Assembly: GCF_000003605.2 (NCBI RefSeq) | Contig: NW_003158723.1 | Location: 1 to 26,824, forward strand | Origin: Saccoglossus kowalevskii | Taxonomy: Eukaryota; Hemichordata; Enteropneusta; Harrimaniidae | DNA length: 26,824 nt | Reading direction: 5' to 3' | Program-made: the position numbers and the translations under genes | Notes under the pieces: generated by a model | What the model was told of the DNA's origin: nothing | The model's input: only the letters and a program-made list of their open reading frames with translations | Database searches by the model: none | Shown here: positions 1-13,334 of the stretch, piece by piece | How the letters are laid out: each line of letters starts with the position of its first letter | How positions within the stretch are numbered: the stretch's first letter is position 1

Positions 1-97
1 TCACACTAGTGTATGATAGACACTGAATGCAAGTAATACTGCCCAGTAACATTTAGTGCACAAATGGACACTGAATGTAAGTAATACTGCCCAGTAA
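1..97. repeat. Two diverged monomers at the left edge
   Basis: The first two monomers are more irregular than most. The first is 46 bp (GTATGATAGAC, one base short, and GAATGCAAGT in place of GAATGTAAGT). The second is 48 bp, with CATTTAGTGCAC in place of CACTAGTGTAC. Bases 1-3 read TCA where the array normally has TAA. Degraded monomers are common near satellite edges, so the array border might be close upstream, but two monomers are weak evidence. Confidence 0.6.
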
Positions 98-661
98 CAC
101 TAGTGTACAAATGGACACTGAATGTAAGTAATACTGCCCAGTAACACTAGTGTACAAATGGACACTGAATGTAAGTAATACTGCCCAGTAACACTAGTGT
201 ACAAATGGACACTGAATGTAAGTAATACTGCCCAGTAACACTAGTGTACAAATTGACACTGAATGTAAGTAATACTGCCCAGTAACACTAGTGTACAAAT
301 GGACACTGAATGTAAGTAATACTGCCCAGTAACACTAGTGTACAAATGGACACTGAATGTAAGTAATACTGCCCAGTAACACTAGTGTACAAATGGACAC
401 TGAATGTAAGTAATACTGCCCTGTAACACTAGTGTACAAATGGACACTGAATGTAAGTAATACTGCCCAGTAACACTAGTGTACGAATAGACAGTGAATG
501 TAAGTAATACTGCCCAGTAACACTAGTGTACAAATGGACACTGAATGTAAGTAATACTGCCCAGTAACACTAGTGTACAAATGGACACTGAATGTAAGTA
601 ATACTGCCCAGTAACACTAGTGTACAAATGGACACTGAATGTAAGTAATACTGCCCAGTAA

Positions 662-708
662 CACTAGTGTACGAAACGACGCGGAATGTAAGTAATACTG
701 CCCAGTAA
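662..708. repeat. Marker monomer with GAAACGACGCGG
   Basis: This monomer carries GTACGAAACGACGCGGAATG, differing at several positions from the usual GTACAAATGGACACTGAATG. The same multi-base variant recurs only at 14,604-14,650. Both copies are followed by a GACGCTG monomer, four common monomers and a CGAATGG monomer. The pair therefore marks a segmental duplication about 13.9 kb apart. A likely intermediate, CGAATGGACGCGG, occurs near 24,072. Confidence 0.85.
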
Positions 709-990
709 CACTAGTGTACGAATGGACGCTGAATGTAAGTAATACTGCCCAGTAACACTAGTGTACAAATGGACACTGAATGTAAGTAATACTGCCCAGT
801 AACACTAGTGTACAAATGGACACTGAATGTAAGTAATACTGCCCAGTAACACTAGTGTACAAATGGACACTGAATGTAAGTAATACTGCCCAGTAACACT
901 AGTGTACAAATGGACACTGAATGTAAGTAATACTGCCCAGTAACACTAGTGTACGAATGGACACTGAATGTAAGTAATACTGCCCAGTAA

Positions 991-1182
991 CATATAGTGT
1001 ACGAATAGACACTGAATTGTTAAGTAATACTGCCCAGTAACACTAGTGTACAAATGGACACTGAATGTAAGTAATACTGCCCAGTAACACTAGTGTACGA
1101 ATGGACATTGAATGTAAGTAATACTGCCCAGTAACACTATTTCTATGAATGGACATTGAATGTAAGTAATACTGCCCAGTAA
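991..1182. repeat. Cluster of irregular-length monomers
   Basis: Two of four consecutive monomers have unusual lengths: 50 bp (CATATAG in place of CACTAG, and GAATTGTTAAGT in place of GAATGTAAGT) at 991, and 48 bp (CACTATTTCTATG) at 1,135. The two between are normal. These are among the few true length variants in the array. Confidence 0.85.
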
Positions 1183-1793
1183 CACTAGTGTACAAATGGA
1201 CACTGAATGTAAGTAATACTGCCCAGTAACACTAGTGTACAAATGGACACTGAATGTAAGTAATACTGCCCAGTAACACTAGTGTACAAATGGACACTGA
1301 ATGTAAGTAATACTGCCCAGTAACACTAGTGTACAAATGGACACTGAATGTAAGTAATACTGCCCAGTAACACTAGTGTACAAATGGACACTGAATGTAA
1401 GTAATACTGCCCAGTAACACTAGTGTACAAATGGACACTGAATGTAAGTAATACTGCCCAGTAACACTAGTGTACAAATGGACACTGAATGTAAGTAATA
1501 CTGCCCAGTAACACTAGTGTACAAATGGACACTGAATGTAAGTAATACTGCCCAGTAACACTAGTGTACAAATGGACACTGAATGTAAGTAATACTGCCC
1601 AGTAACACTAGTGTACGAATAGACAGTGAATGTAAGTAATACTGCCCAGTAACACTAGTGTACAAATGGACACTGAATGTAAGTAACACTGCCCAGTAAC
1701 ACTAGTCTATGAATGAACAGTGAATGTAAGTAATACTGCCCAGTAACACTAGTGTACGAATAGACACTGAATGTAAGTAATACTGCCCAGTAA

Positions 1794-2733
1794 CACTAGT
1801 GTACAAATGGACACTGAATGTAAGTAATACTGCCCAGTAACATTAGTGTACGAATGGACACTGAATGTAAGTAATACTGCCCAGTAACACTAGTGTACAA
1901 ATGGACACTGAATGTAAGTAATACTGCCCAGTAACACTAGTGTACAAATGGACACTGAATGTAAGTAATACTGCCCAGTAACACTAGTGTACAAATGGAC
2001 ACTGAATGTAAGAAATACTGCCCAGTAACACTAGTGTACGAATGGACACTGAATGTAAGTAATACTGCCCAGTAACATTAGTGTACGAATAGATACTGAA
2101 TGTAAGTAATACTGCCCAGTAACACTAGTGTACAAATGGACACTGAATGTAAGTAATACTGCCCAGTAACACTAGTGTACGAATGGACACTGAATGTGAG
2201 TAATACTGCCCAGTAACACTAGTGTACAAATGGACACTGAATGTAAGTAATACTGCCCAGTAACACTAGTGTACAAATGGACACTGAATGTAAGTAATAC
2301 TGCCCAGTAACACTAGTGTACAAATGGACACTGAATGTAAGTAATACTGCCCAGTAACACTAGTGTACAAATGGACACTGAATGTAAGTAATACTGCCCA
2401 GTAACACTAGTGTACGAATGGACGCTGAATGTAAGTAATACTGCCCAGTAACACTAGTGTACGAATGGACGCTGAATGTAAGTAATACTGCCCAGTAACA
2501 CTAGTGTACAAATGGACACTGAATGTAAGTAATACTGCCCAGTAACACTAGTGTACAAATGGACACTGAATGTAAGTAATACTGCCCAGTAACACTAGTG
2601 TACAAATGGACACTGAATGTAAGTAATACTGCCCAGTAACACTAGTGTACAAATGGACACTGAATGTAAGTAATACTGCCCAGTAACACTAGTGTACGAA
2701 TGGACACTGAATGTAAGTAATACTGCCCAGTAA
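1794..2733. repeat. 20-monomer segmental duplication, copy 1
   Basis: These 20 monomers (940 bp) have the same ordered variants as 4,144-5,083, exactly 2,350 bp (50 monomers) downstream. The order is a common unit, CATTAG/CGAATGG, three common units, CGAATGG, CATTAG with AGATACTG, a common unit, GAATGTGAGT, four common units, two GACGCTG units, four common units and CGAATGG. A TAAGAAATAC variant near 2,011 is private to this copy. To the right it continues with CATTAG and GTGTGCAAATGG, as copy 3 does and copy 2 does not. Confidence 0.88.
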
Positions 2734-4143
2734 CATTAGTGTACGAATAGACACTGAATGTAAGTAATACTGCCCAGTAACACTAGTGTGCAAATGGACA
2801 CTGAATGTAAGTAATACTGCCCAGTAACACTAGTGTACGAATGGACACTGAATGTAAGTAATACTGCCCAGTAATACTAGTGTACGAATGGACACTGAAT
2901 GTAAGTGATACTGCCCAGTAACACTAGTGTACAAATGGACACTGAATGTAAGTAATACTGCCCAGTAACACTAGTGTACGAATGGACACTGAATGTAAGT
3001 AATACTGCCCAGTAACATTAGTGTACGAATAGACACTGAATGTAAGTAATACTGCCCAGTAACACTAGTGTACAAATGGACACTGAATGTAAGTAATACT
3101 GTCCAGTAACACTAGTGTACGAATGGACACTGAATGTAAGTAATACTGCCCAGTAATACTAGTGTACGAATGGACACTGAATGTAAGTAATACTGCCCAC
3201 TAACACTAGTGTACAAATGGACACTGAATGTAAGTAATACTGCCCAGTAACACTAGTGTACAAATGGACACTGAATGTAAGTAATACTGCCCAGTAACAC
3301 TAGTGTACGAATGGACGCTGAATGTAAGTAATACTGCCCAGTAACACTAGTGTACAAATGGACACTGAATGTAAGTAATACTGCCCAGTAACACTAGTGT
3401 ACAAATGGACACTGAATGTAAGTAATACTGCCCAGTAACACTAGTGTACAAATGGACACTGAATGTAAGTAATACTGCCCAGTAACACTAGTGTACGAAT
3501 GGACACTGAATGTAAGTAATACTGCCCAGTAACATTAGTGTACGAATAGACACTGAATGTAAGTAATACTGCCCAGTAACACTAGTGTACAAATGGACAC
3601 TGAATGTAAGTAATACTGCCCAGTAACACTAGTGTACGAATGGACACTGAATGTAAGTAATACTGCCCAGTAATACTAGTGTACGAATGGACACTGAATG
3701 TAAGTAATACTGCCCAGTAACACTAGTGTACAAATGGACACAGAATGTAAGTAATACTGCCCAGTAACACTAGTGTACAAATGGACACTGAATGTAAGTA
3801 ATACTGCCCAGTAACACTAGTGTACGAATGGACGCTGAATGTAAGTAATACTGCCCAGTAACACTAGTGTACAAATGGACACTGAATGTAAGTAATACTG
3901 CCCACTAACACTAGTGTACAAATGGACACTGAATGTAAGTAATACTGCCCAGTAACACTAGTGTACAAATGGACACTGAATGTAAGTAATACTGCCCAGT
4001 AACACTAGTGTACGAATGGACGCTGAATGTAAGTAATACTGCCCAGTAACACTAGTGTACGAATGGACACTGAATGTAAGTAACACTGCCCAGTAACACT
4101 AGTCTATGAATGGACAGTGAATGTAAGTAATACTTCCCAGTAA

Positions 4144-5083
4144 CACTAGTGTACAAATGGACACTGAATGTAAGTAATACTGCCCAGTAACATTAGTGTA
4201 CGAATGGACACTGAATGTAAGTAATACTGCCCAGTAACACTAGTGTACAAATGGACACTGAATGTAAGTAATACTGCCCAGTAACACTAGTGTACAAATG
4301 GACACTGAATGTAAGTAATACTGCCCAGTAACACTAGTGTACAAATGGACACTGAATGTAAGTAATACTGCCCAGTAACACTAGTGTACGAATGGACACT
4401 GAATGTAAGTAATACTGCCCAGTAACATTAGTGTACGAATAGATACTGAATGTAAGTAATACTGCCCAGTAACACTAGTGTACAAATGGACACTGAATGT
4501 AAGTAATACTGCCCAGTAACACTAGTGTACGAATGGACACTGAATGTGAGTAATACTGCCCAGTAACACTAGTGTACAAATGGACACTGAATGTAAGTAA
4601 TACTGCCCAGTAACACTAGTGTACAAATGGACACTGAATGTAAGTAATACTGCCCAGTAACACTAGTGTACAAATGGACACTGAATGTAAGTAATACTGC
4701 CCAGTAACACTAGTGTACAAATGGACACTGAATGTAAGTAATACTGCCCAGTAACACTAGTGTACGAATGGACGCTGAATGTAAGTAATACTGCCCAGTA
4801 ACACTAGTGTACGAATGGACGCTGAATGTAAGTAATACTGCCCAGTAACACTAGTGTACAAATGGACACTGAATGTAAGTAATACTGCCCAGTAACACTA
4901 GTGTACAAATGGACACTGAATGTAAGTAATACTGCCCAGTAACACTAGTGTACAAATGGACACTGAATGTAAGTAATACTGCCCAGTAACACTAGTGTAC
5001 AAATGGACACTGAATGTAAGTAATACTGCCCAGTAACACTAGTGTACGAATGGACACTGAATGTAAGTAATACTGCCCAGTAA
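4144..5083. repeat. 20-monomer segmental duplication, copy 2
   Basis: Same variant order as 1,794-2,733 at an offset of 2,350 bp, including the AGATACTG marker at 4,441 and the two GACGCTG monomers from 4,755. On the left it follows a CTATGAATGGACAGTG monomer with TACTTCCCAG, as near 25,368. On the right it departs from copy 1 at 5,084, where TAATACTAG replaces the CATTAG monomer. The duplicated tract therefore ends at or just before that point. Confidence 0.88.
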
Positions 5084-5365
5084 TACTAGTGTACGAATGG
5101 AAACTGAATGTAAGTAATACTGCCCAGTAACACTAGTGTACAAATGGACACTGAATGTAAGTAATACTGCCCAGTAACACTAGTGTACAAATGGACACTG
5201 AATGTAAGTAATACTGCCCAGTAACACTAGTGTACGAATGGACGCTGAATGTAAGTAATACTGCCCAGTAACACAAGTGTACGAATGGACACTGAATGTA
5301 AGTAATACTGCCCAGTAACACTAGTGTACAAATGGACACTGAATGTAAGTAATACTGCCCAGTAA

Positions 5366-6126
5366 CACTAGTGAATGAATGGACACTGAATGTAAATAAT
5401 ACTGCCCAGTAACACTAGTGTACAAATGGACACTGAATGTAAGTAATACTGCCCAGTAACACTAGTGTACAAATGAACACTGAATGTAAGTATTACTGCC
5501 CAGTAACACTAGTGTACGAATGGACGCTGAATGTAAGTAATACTGCCCAGTAACACTAGTGTACGAATGGACGCTGAATGTAAGTAATACTGCCCAGTAA
5601 CACTAGTTTACAAATGGACACTGAATGTAAGTAATACTGCCCAGTAACACTAGTGTACAAATGGACACTGAATGTAAGTAATACTGCCCAGTAACACTAG
5701 TGTACAAATGGACACTGAATGTAAGTAATACTGCCCAGTAACACTAGTGTACAAATGGACACTGAATGTAAGTAATACTGCCCAGTAACACTAGTGTACA
5801 AATGGACACTGAATGTAAGTAATACTGCCCAGTAACACTAGTGTACAAATGGACACTGAATGTAAGTAATACTGCCCAGTAACATTAGTGTACGAATAGA
5901 CACTGAATGTAAGTAATACTGCCCAGTAACACTAGTAACACTAGTGTACAAATGGACACTGAATGTAAGTAATACAGCCCAGTAACACTAGTGTACGAAT
6001 AGACAGTGAATGTAAGTAATACTGCCCAGTAACACTAGTGTACAAATGGACACTGAATGTAAGTAATACTGCCCAGTAACACTAGTCTATGAATGGACAT
6101 TGAATGTAAGTAATACTGCCCAGTAA
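5366..6126. repeat. Five-copy marker block, copy 1 (shortened by three monomers)
   Basis: The block starts with a GAATGAATGG/GTAAATAA monomer, reaches the TTTACAAATGG monomer at 5,601, and 329 bp later has the 9-bp extra CACTAGTAA at 5,930. It then runs through TACAGCCC, CGAATAGACAGTG, a common unit and CTATGAATGGACATTG. Only five monomers separate GAATGAATGG from TTTAC here, against eight in copies 2, 4 and 5. The missing three are explained by the hybrid monomer at 5,460-5,506. Confidence 0.9.
5460..5506. repeat. Hybrid monomer marking a 141-bp internal deletion
   Basis: This monomer joins the left-half marker AATGAACACTG to the right-half marker GTAAGTATTACTG. In the block copies at 6,925, 18,549 and 22,694 these two markers sit in different monomers, three units (141 bp) apart. 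Here they are in one unit and the two intervening variants (CACTACTG and CTGACCAG) are absent. That is the expected product of exchange or slippage between misaligned monomers, with the breakpoint inside this unit. Confidence 0.85.
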
Positions 6127-6924
6127 CACTAGTCTATGAATGGACATTGAATGTAAGTAATACTGCCCAGTAACACTAGTGTACAAATGGACACTGAATG
6201 TAAGTAATACTGCCCAGTAACACTAGTGTACAAATGGACACTGAATGTAAGTAATACTGCCCAGTAACACTAGTGTACAAATGGACACTGAATGTAAGTA
6301 ATACTGCCCAGTAACACTAGTGTACAATGGACACTGAATGTGAGTAATACTGCCCAGTAACACTAATGAACTAATGGACACTGAATGTAAGTAATACTGC
6401 CCAGTAACACTAATGTACAAATGGACACTGAATGTAAGTAATACTGCCCAGTAACATTAGTGTACGAATAGACACTGAATGTAAGTAATACTGCCCAGTA
6501 ACACTAGTGTACAAATGGACACTGAATGTAAGTAATACTGCCCAGTAACACTAGTGTACGAATGGACACTGAATGTAAGTAATACTGCCCAGTAATACTA
6601 GTGTATGAATGGACACTGAATGTAAGTAATACTGCCCAGTAACACTAGTGTACAAATGGACACTGAATGTAAGTAATACTGCCCAGTAACACTAGTGTAC
6701 AAATGGACGCTGAATGTAAGTAATACTGCCCAGTAACACTAGTGTACGAATGGACGCTGAATGTAAGTAATACTGCCCAGTAACATTAGTGTACGAATGG
6801 ACACTGAATGTAAGTAATACTGCCCAGTAACACAAGTGTACGAATGGACACTGAATGTAAGTAATACTGCCCAGTAACACTAGTGTACAAATGGACACTG
6901 AATGTAAGTAATACTGCCCAGTAA

Positions 6925-7873
6925 CACTAGTGAATGAATGGACACTGAATGTAAATAATACTGCCCAGTAACACTAGTGTACAAATGGACACTGAATGTA
7001 AGTAATACTGCCCAGTAACACTAGTGTACAAATGAACACTGAATGTAAGTAATACTGCCCAGTAACACTACTGTACAAATGGACACTGAATGTAAGTAAT
7101 ACTGCCCAGTAACACTAGTGTACAAATGGACACTGAATGTAAGTAATACTGACCAGTAACACTAGTGTACAAATTGACACTGAATGTAAGTATTACTGCC
7201 CAGTAACACTAGTGTACGAATGGACGCTGAATGTAAGTAATACTGCCCAGTAACACTAGTGTACGAATGGACGCTGAATGTAAGTAATACTGCCCAGTAA
7301 CACTAGTTTACAAATGGACACTGAATGTAAGTAATACTGCCCAGTAACACTAGTGTACAAATGGACACTGAATGTAAGTAATACTGCCCAGTAACACTAG
7401 TGTACAAATGGACACTGAATGTAAGTAATACTGCCCAGTAACACTAGTGTACAAATGGACACTGAATGTAAGTAATACTGCCCAGTAACACTAGTGTACA
7501 AATGGACACTGAATGTAAGTAATACTGCCCAGTAACACTAGTGTACAAATGGACACTGAATGTAAGTAATACTGCCCAGTAACATTAGTGTACGAATAGA
7601 CACTGAATGTAAGTAATACTGCCCAGTAACACTAGTAACACTAGTGTACAAATGGACACTGAATGTAAGTAATACAGCCCAGTAACACTAGTGTACGAAT
7701 AGACAGTGAATGTAAGTAATACTGCCCAGTAACACTAGTGTACAAATGGACACTGAATGTAAGTAATACTGCCCAGTAACACTAGTCTATGAATGGACAT
7801 TGAATGTAAGTAATACTGCCCAGTAACACTAGTGTATGAATAGACACTGAATGTAAGTAATACTGCCCAGTAA
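6925..7873. repeat. Five-copy marker block, copy 2 (full length)
   Basis: The order is GAATGAATGG/GTAAATAA, a common unit, AATGAACACTG, CACTACTG, CTGACCAG, AAATTGACAC with TATTACTG, two GACGCTG units and TTTACAAATGG at 7,301. Six more units lead to the CATTAG/CGAATAG monomer and the extra CACTAGTAA at 7,630. The block then has TACAGCCC, CGAATAGACAGTG, CTATGAATGGACATTG and GTATGAATAGACAC. TTTAC lies 1,700 bp after that of copy 1, which is 36 monomers plus the 9-bp insertion minus a one-base deletion near 6,325. Confidence 0.9.
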
Positions 7874-8390
7874 CACTAGTGTACAAATGGACACTGAATG
7901 TAAGTAATACTGCCCAGTAACACTAGTGTACAAATGGACACTGAATGTAAGTAATACTGCCCAGTAACACTAGTGTACAAATGGACACTGAATGTAAGTA
8001 ATACTGCCCAGTAACACTAGTGTACAAATGGACACTGAATGTAAGTAATACAGCCCAGTAACACTAGTGTACGAATAGACAGTGAATGTAAGTAATACTG
8101 CCCAGTAACACTAGTGTACAAATGGACACTGAATGTAAGTAATACTGCCCAGTAACACTAGTCTATGAATGGACATTGAATGTAAGTAATACTGCCCAGT
8201 AACACTAGTGTATGAATAGACACTGAATGTAAGTAATACTGCCCAGTAACACTAGTGTACAAATGGACACTGAATGTAAGTAATACTGCCCAGTAACACT
8301 AGTGTACAAATGGACACTGAATGTAAGTAATACTGCCCAGTAACACTAGTGTACAAATGGACACTGAATGTAAGTAATACTGCCCAGTAA
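7639..8390. repeat. Local tandem duplication of eight monomers (376 bp)
   Basis: An ordered group of TACAGCCC, CGAATAGACAGTG, a common unit, CTATGAATGGACATTG, GTATGAATAGACAC and three common units occurs at 7,639-8,014. It recurs at 8,015-8,390, the TACAGCCC markers being exactly 376 bp apart. The second copy lacks the 9-bp CACTAGTAA that precedes the first, so the duplication started to the right of that insertion. Confidence 0.87.
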
Positions 8391-10082
8391 CACTAGTGTA
8401 CAAATGGACACTGAATGTAAGTAATACTGCCCAGTAACACTAGTGTACAAATGGACACTGAATGTAAGTAATACTGCCCAGTAACACTAGTGTACAAATG
8501 GACACTGAATGTAAGTAATACTGCCCAGTAACACTAGTGTACGAATAGACAGTGAATGTAAGTAATACTGCCCAGTAACACTAGTGTACAAATGGACACT
8601 GAATGTAAGTAACACTGCCCAGTAACACTAGTCTATGAATGGACAGTGAATGTAAGTAATACTTCCCAGTAACACTAGTGTACGAATAGACACTGAATGT
8701 AAGTAATACTGCCCAGTAACACTAGTGTACAAATGGACACTGAATGTAAGTAATACTGCCCAGTAACATTAGTGTACGAATGGACACTGAATGTAAGTAA
8801 TACTGCCCAGTAACACTAGTGTACAAATGGACACTGAATGTAAGTAATACTGCCCAGTAACACTAGTGTACAAATGGACACTGAATGTAAGTAATACTGC
8901 CCAGTAACACTAGTGTACAAATGGACACTGAATGTAAGTAATACTGCCCAGTAACACTAGTGTACAAATGGACACTGAATGTAAGTAATACTGCCCAGTA
9001 ACACTAGTGTACAAATGGACACTGAATGTAAGTAATACTGCCCAGTAACACTAGTGTACAAATGGACACTGAATGTAAGTAATACTGCCCAGTAACACTA
9101 GTGTACGAATGGACACTGAATGTAAGTAATACTGCCCAGTAACACTAGTGTACAAATGGACACTGAATGTAAGTAATACTGCCCAGTAACACTAGTGTAC
9201 AAATGGACACTGAATGTAAGTAATACTGCCCAGTAACACTAGTGTACGAATGGACACTGAATGTAAGTAATACTGCCCAGTAACATTAGTGTACGAATAG
9301 ACACTGAATGTAAGTAATACTGCCCAGTAACACTAGTGTACAAATGGACACTGAATGTAAGTAATACTGCCCAGTAACATTAGTGTACGAATGGACACTG
9401 AATGTAAGTAATACTGCCCAGTAACACTAGTGTACAAATGGACACTGAATGTAAGTAATACTGCCCAGTAACACTAGTGTACAAATGGACACTGAATGTA
9501 AGTAATACTGCCCAGTAACACTAGTGTACGAATGGACGCTGAATGTAAGTAATACTGCCCAGTAACACTAGTGTACGAATGGACGCTGAATGTAAGTAAT
9601 ACTGCCCAGTAACACTAGTGTACAAATGGACACTGAATGTAAGTAATACTGCCCAGTAACACTAGTGTACAAATGGACACTGAATGTAAGTAATACTGCC
9701 CAGTAACACTAGTGTACAAATGGACACTGAATGTAAGTAATACTGCCCAGTAACACTAGTGTACAAATGGACACTGAATGTAAGTAATACTGCCCAGTAA
9801 CACTAGTGTACGAATGGACACTGAATGTAAGTAATACTGCCCAGTAACATTAGTGTACGAATAGACACTGAATGTAAGTAATACTGCCCAGTAACACTAG
9901 TGTGCAAATGGACACTGAATGTAAGTAATACTGCCCAGTAACATTAGTGTACGAATGGACACTGAATGTAAGTAATACTGCCCAGTAACACTAGTGTACA
10001 AATGGACACTGAATGTAAGTAATACTGCCCAGTAACACTAGTGTACAAATGGACAGTGAATGTAAGTAATACTGCCCAGTAA

Positions 10083-10655
10083 CACTAGTTTACAAATGGA
10101 CACTGAATGTAAGTAATACTGCCCAGTAACACTAGTGTACAAATGGACACTGAATGTAAGTAATACTGCCCAGTAACACTAGTGTACAAATGGACACTGA
10201 ATGTAAGTAATACTGCCCAGTAACACTAGTGTACAAATGGACACTGAATGTAAGTAATACTGCCCAGTAACACTAGTGTACAAATGGACACTGAATGTAA
10301 GTAATACTGCCCAGTAACACTAGTGTACAAATGGACACTGAATGTAAGTAATACTGCCCAGTAACATTAGTGTACGAATAGACACTGAATGTAAGTAATA
10401 CTGCCCAGTAACACTAGTAACACTAGTGTACAAATGGACACTGAATGTAAGTAATACAGCCCAGTAACACTAGTGTACGAATAGACAGTGAATGTAAGTA
10501 ATACTGCCCAGTAACACTAGTGTACAAATGGACACTGAATGTAAGTAATACTGCCCAGTAACACTAGTCTATGAATGGACATTGAATGTAAGTAATACTG
10601 CCCAGTAACACTAGTGTATGAATAGACACTGAATGTAAGTAATACTGCCCAGTAA
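10083..10655. repeat. Five-copy marker block, copy 3 (left part missing)
   Basis: It starts abruptly at the TTTACAAATGG monomer, preceded by common units and one GGACAGTG unit instead of the GAATGAATGG to GACGCTG run. The extra CACTAGTAA is again 329 bp downstream, at 10,412. TACAGCCC, CGAATAGACAGTG, CTATGAATGGACATTG and GTATGAATAGACAC follow in the usual order. Its offset from copy 2 is 59 monomers plus 9 bp. Confidence 0.88.
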
Positions 10656-11313
10656 CACTAGTGTACAAATGGACACTGAATGTAAGTAATACTGCCCAGT
10701 AACACTAGTGTACAAATGGACACTGAATGTAAGTAATACTGCCCAGTAACACTAGTGTACAAATGGACACTGAATGTAAGTAATACTGCCCAGTAACACT
10801 AGTGTACAAATGGACACTGAATGTAAGTAATACTGCCCAGTAACACTAGTGTACAAATGGACACTGAATGTAAGTAATACTGCCCAGTAACACTAGTGTA
10901 CAAATGGACACTGAATGTAAGTAATACTGCCCAGTAACACTAGTGTACAAATGGACACTGAATGTAAGTAATACTGCCCAGTAACACTAGTGTACAAATG
11001 GACACTGAATGTAAGTAATACTGCCCAGTAACACTAGTGTACAAATGGACACTGAATGTAAGTAATACTGCCCAGTAACACTAGTGTACAAATGGACACT
11101 GAATGTAAGTAATACTGCCCAGTAACACTAGTGTACGAATAGACAGTGAATGTAAGTAATACTGCCCAGTAACACTAGTGTACAAATGGACACTGAATGT
11201 AAGTAACACTGCCCAGTAACACTAGTCTATGAATGGACAGTGAATGTAAGTAATACTTCCCAGTAACACTAGTGTACGAATAGACACTGAATGTAAGTAA
11301 TACTGCCCAGTAA

Positions 11314-12253
11314 CACTAGTGTACAAATGGACACTGAATGTAAGTAATACTGCCCAGTAACATTAGTGTACGAATGGACACTGAATGTAAGTAATACTGC
11401 CCAGTAACACTAGTGTACAAATGGACACTGAATGTAAGTAATACTGCCCAGTAACACTAGTGTACAAATGGACACTGAATGTAAGTAATACTGCCCAGTA
11501 ACACTAGTGTACAAATGGACACTGAATGTAAGTAATACTGCCCAGTAACACTAGTGTACGAATGGACACTGAATGTAAGTAATACTGCCCAGTAACATTA
11601 GTGTACGAATAGATACTGAATGTAAGTAATACTGCCCAGTAACACTAGTGTACAAATGGACACTGAATGTAAGTAATACTGCCCAGTAACACTAGTGTAC
11701 GAATGGACACTGAATGTGAGTAATACTGCCCAGTAACACTAGTGTACAAATGGACACTGAATGTAAGTAATACTGCCCAGTAACACTAGTGTACAAATGG
11801 ACACTGAATGTAAGTAATACTGCCCAGTAACACTAGTGTACAAATGGACACTGAATGTAAGTAATACTGCCCAGTAACACTAGTGTACAAATGGACACTG
11901 AATGTAAGTAATACTGCCCAGTAACACTAGTGTACAAATGGATGCTGAATGTAAGTAATACTGCCCAGTAACACTAGTGTACGAATGGACGCTGAATGTA
12001 AGTAATACTGCCCAGTAACACTAGTGTACAAATGGACACTGAATGTAAGTAATACTGCCCAGTAACACTAGTGTACAAATGGACACTGAATGTAAGTAAT
12101 ACTGCCCAGTAACACTAGTGTACAAATGGACACTGAATGTAAGTAATACTGCCCAGTAACACTAGTGTACAAATGAACACTGAATGTAAGTGATACTGCC
12201 CAGTAACACTAGTGTACGAATGGACACTGAATGTAAGTAATACTGCCCAGTAA
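11314..12253. repeat. 20-monomer segmental duplication, copy 3
   Basis: It repeats the variant order of 1,794-2,733, with AGATACTG at 11,611. That lies 7,170 bp after copy 2, or 152 monomers plus three 9-bp insertions minus one base. Private changes are GGATGCTG near 11,941 in place of GGACGCTG, and AATGAACACTG with GTGATACTG near 12,175. The following CATTAG and GTGTGCAAATGG monomers agree with copy 1. Confidence 0.88.
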
Positions 12254-13334
12254 CATTAGTGTACGAATAGACACTGAATGTAAGTAATACTGCCCAGTAA
12301 CACTAGTGTGCAAATGGACACTGAATGTAAGTAATACTGCCCAGTAACACTAGTGTACGAATGGACACTGAATGTAAGTAATACTGCCCAGTAACACTAG
12401 TGTACGAATAGACAGTGAATGTAAGTAATACTGCCCAGTAACACTAGTGTACGAATAGACAGTGAATGTAAGTAATACTGCCCAGTAACACTAGTGTACG
12501 AATAGACAGTGAATGTAAGTAATACTGCCCAGTAACACTAGTGTACAAATGGACACTGAATGTAAGTAATACTGCCCAGTAACACTAGTCTATGAATGGA
12601 CAGTGAATGTAAGTAATACTGCCCAGTAACACTAGTGTACGAATAGACACTGAATGTAAGTAATACTGCCCAGTAACACTAGTGTACAAATGGACACTGA
12701 ATGTAAGTAATACTGCCCAGTAACATTAGTGTACGAATGGACACTGAATGTAAGTAATACTGCCCAGTAACACTAGTGTACAAATGGACACTGAATGTAA
12801 GTAATACTGCCCAGTAACACTAGTGTACAAATGGACACTGAATGTAAGTAATACTGCCCAGTAACACTAGTGTACAAATGGACACTGAATGTAAGTAATA
12901 CTGCCCAGTAACACTAGTGTACGAATGGACACTGAATGTAAGTAATACTGCCCAGTAACATTAGTGTACGAATAGACACTGAATGTAAGTAATACTGCCC
13001 AGTAACACTAGTGTACAAATGGACACTGAATGTAAGTAATACTGCCCAGTAACATTAGTGTACGAATGGACACTGAATGTAAGTAATACTGCCCAGTAAC
13101 ACTAGTGTACAAATGGACACTGAATGTAAGTAATACTGCCCAGTAACACTAGTGTACAAATGGACACTGAATGTAAGTAATACTGCCCAGTAACACTAGT
13201 GTACAAATGGACACTGAATGTAAGTAATACTGCCCAGTAACACTAGTGTACAAATGGACACTGAATGTAAGTAATACTGCCCAGTAACACTAGTGTACAA
13301 ATGGACACTGAATGTAAGTAATACTGCCCAGTAA

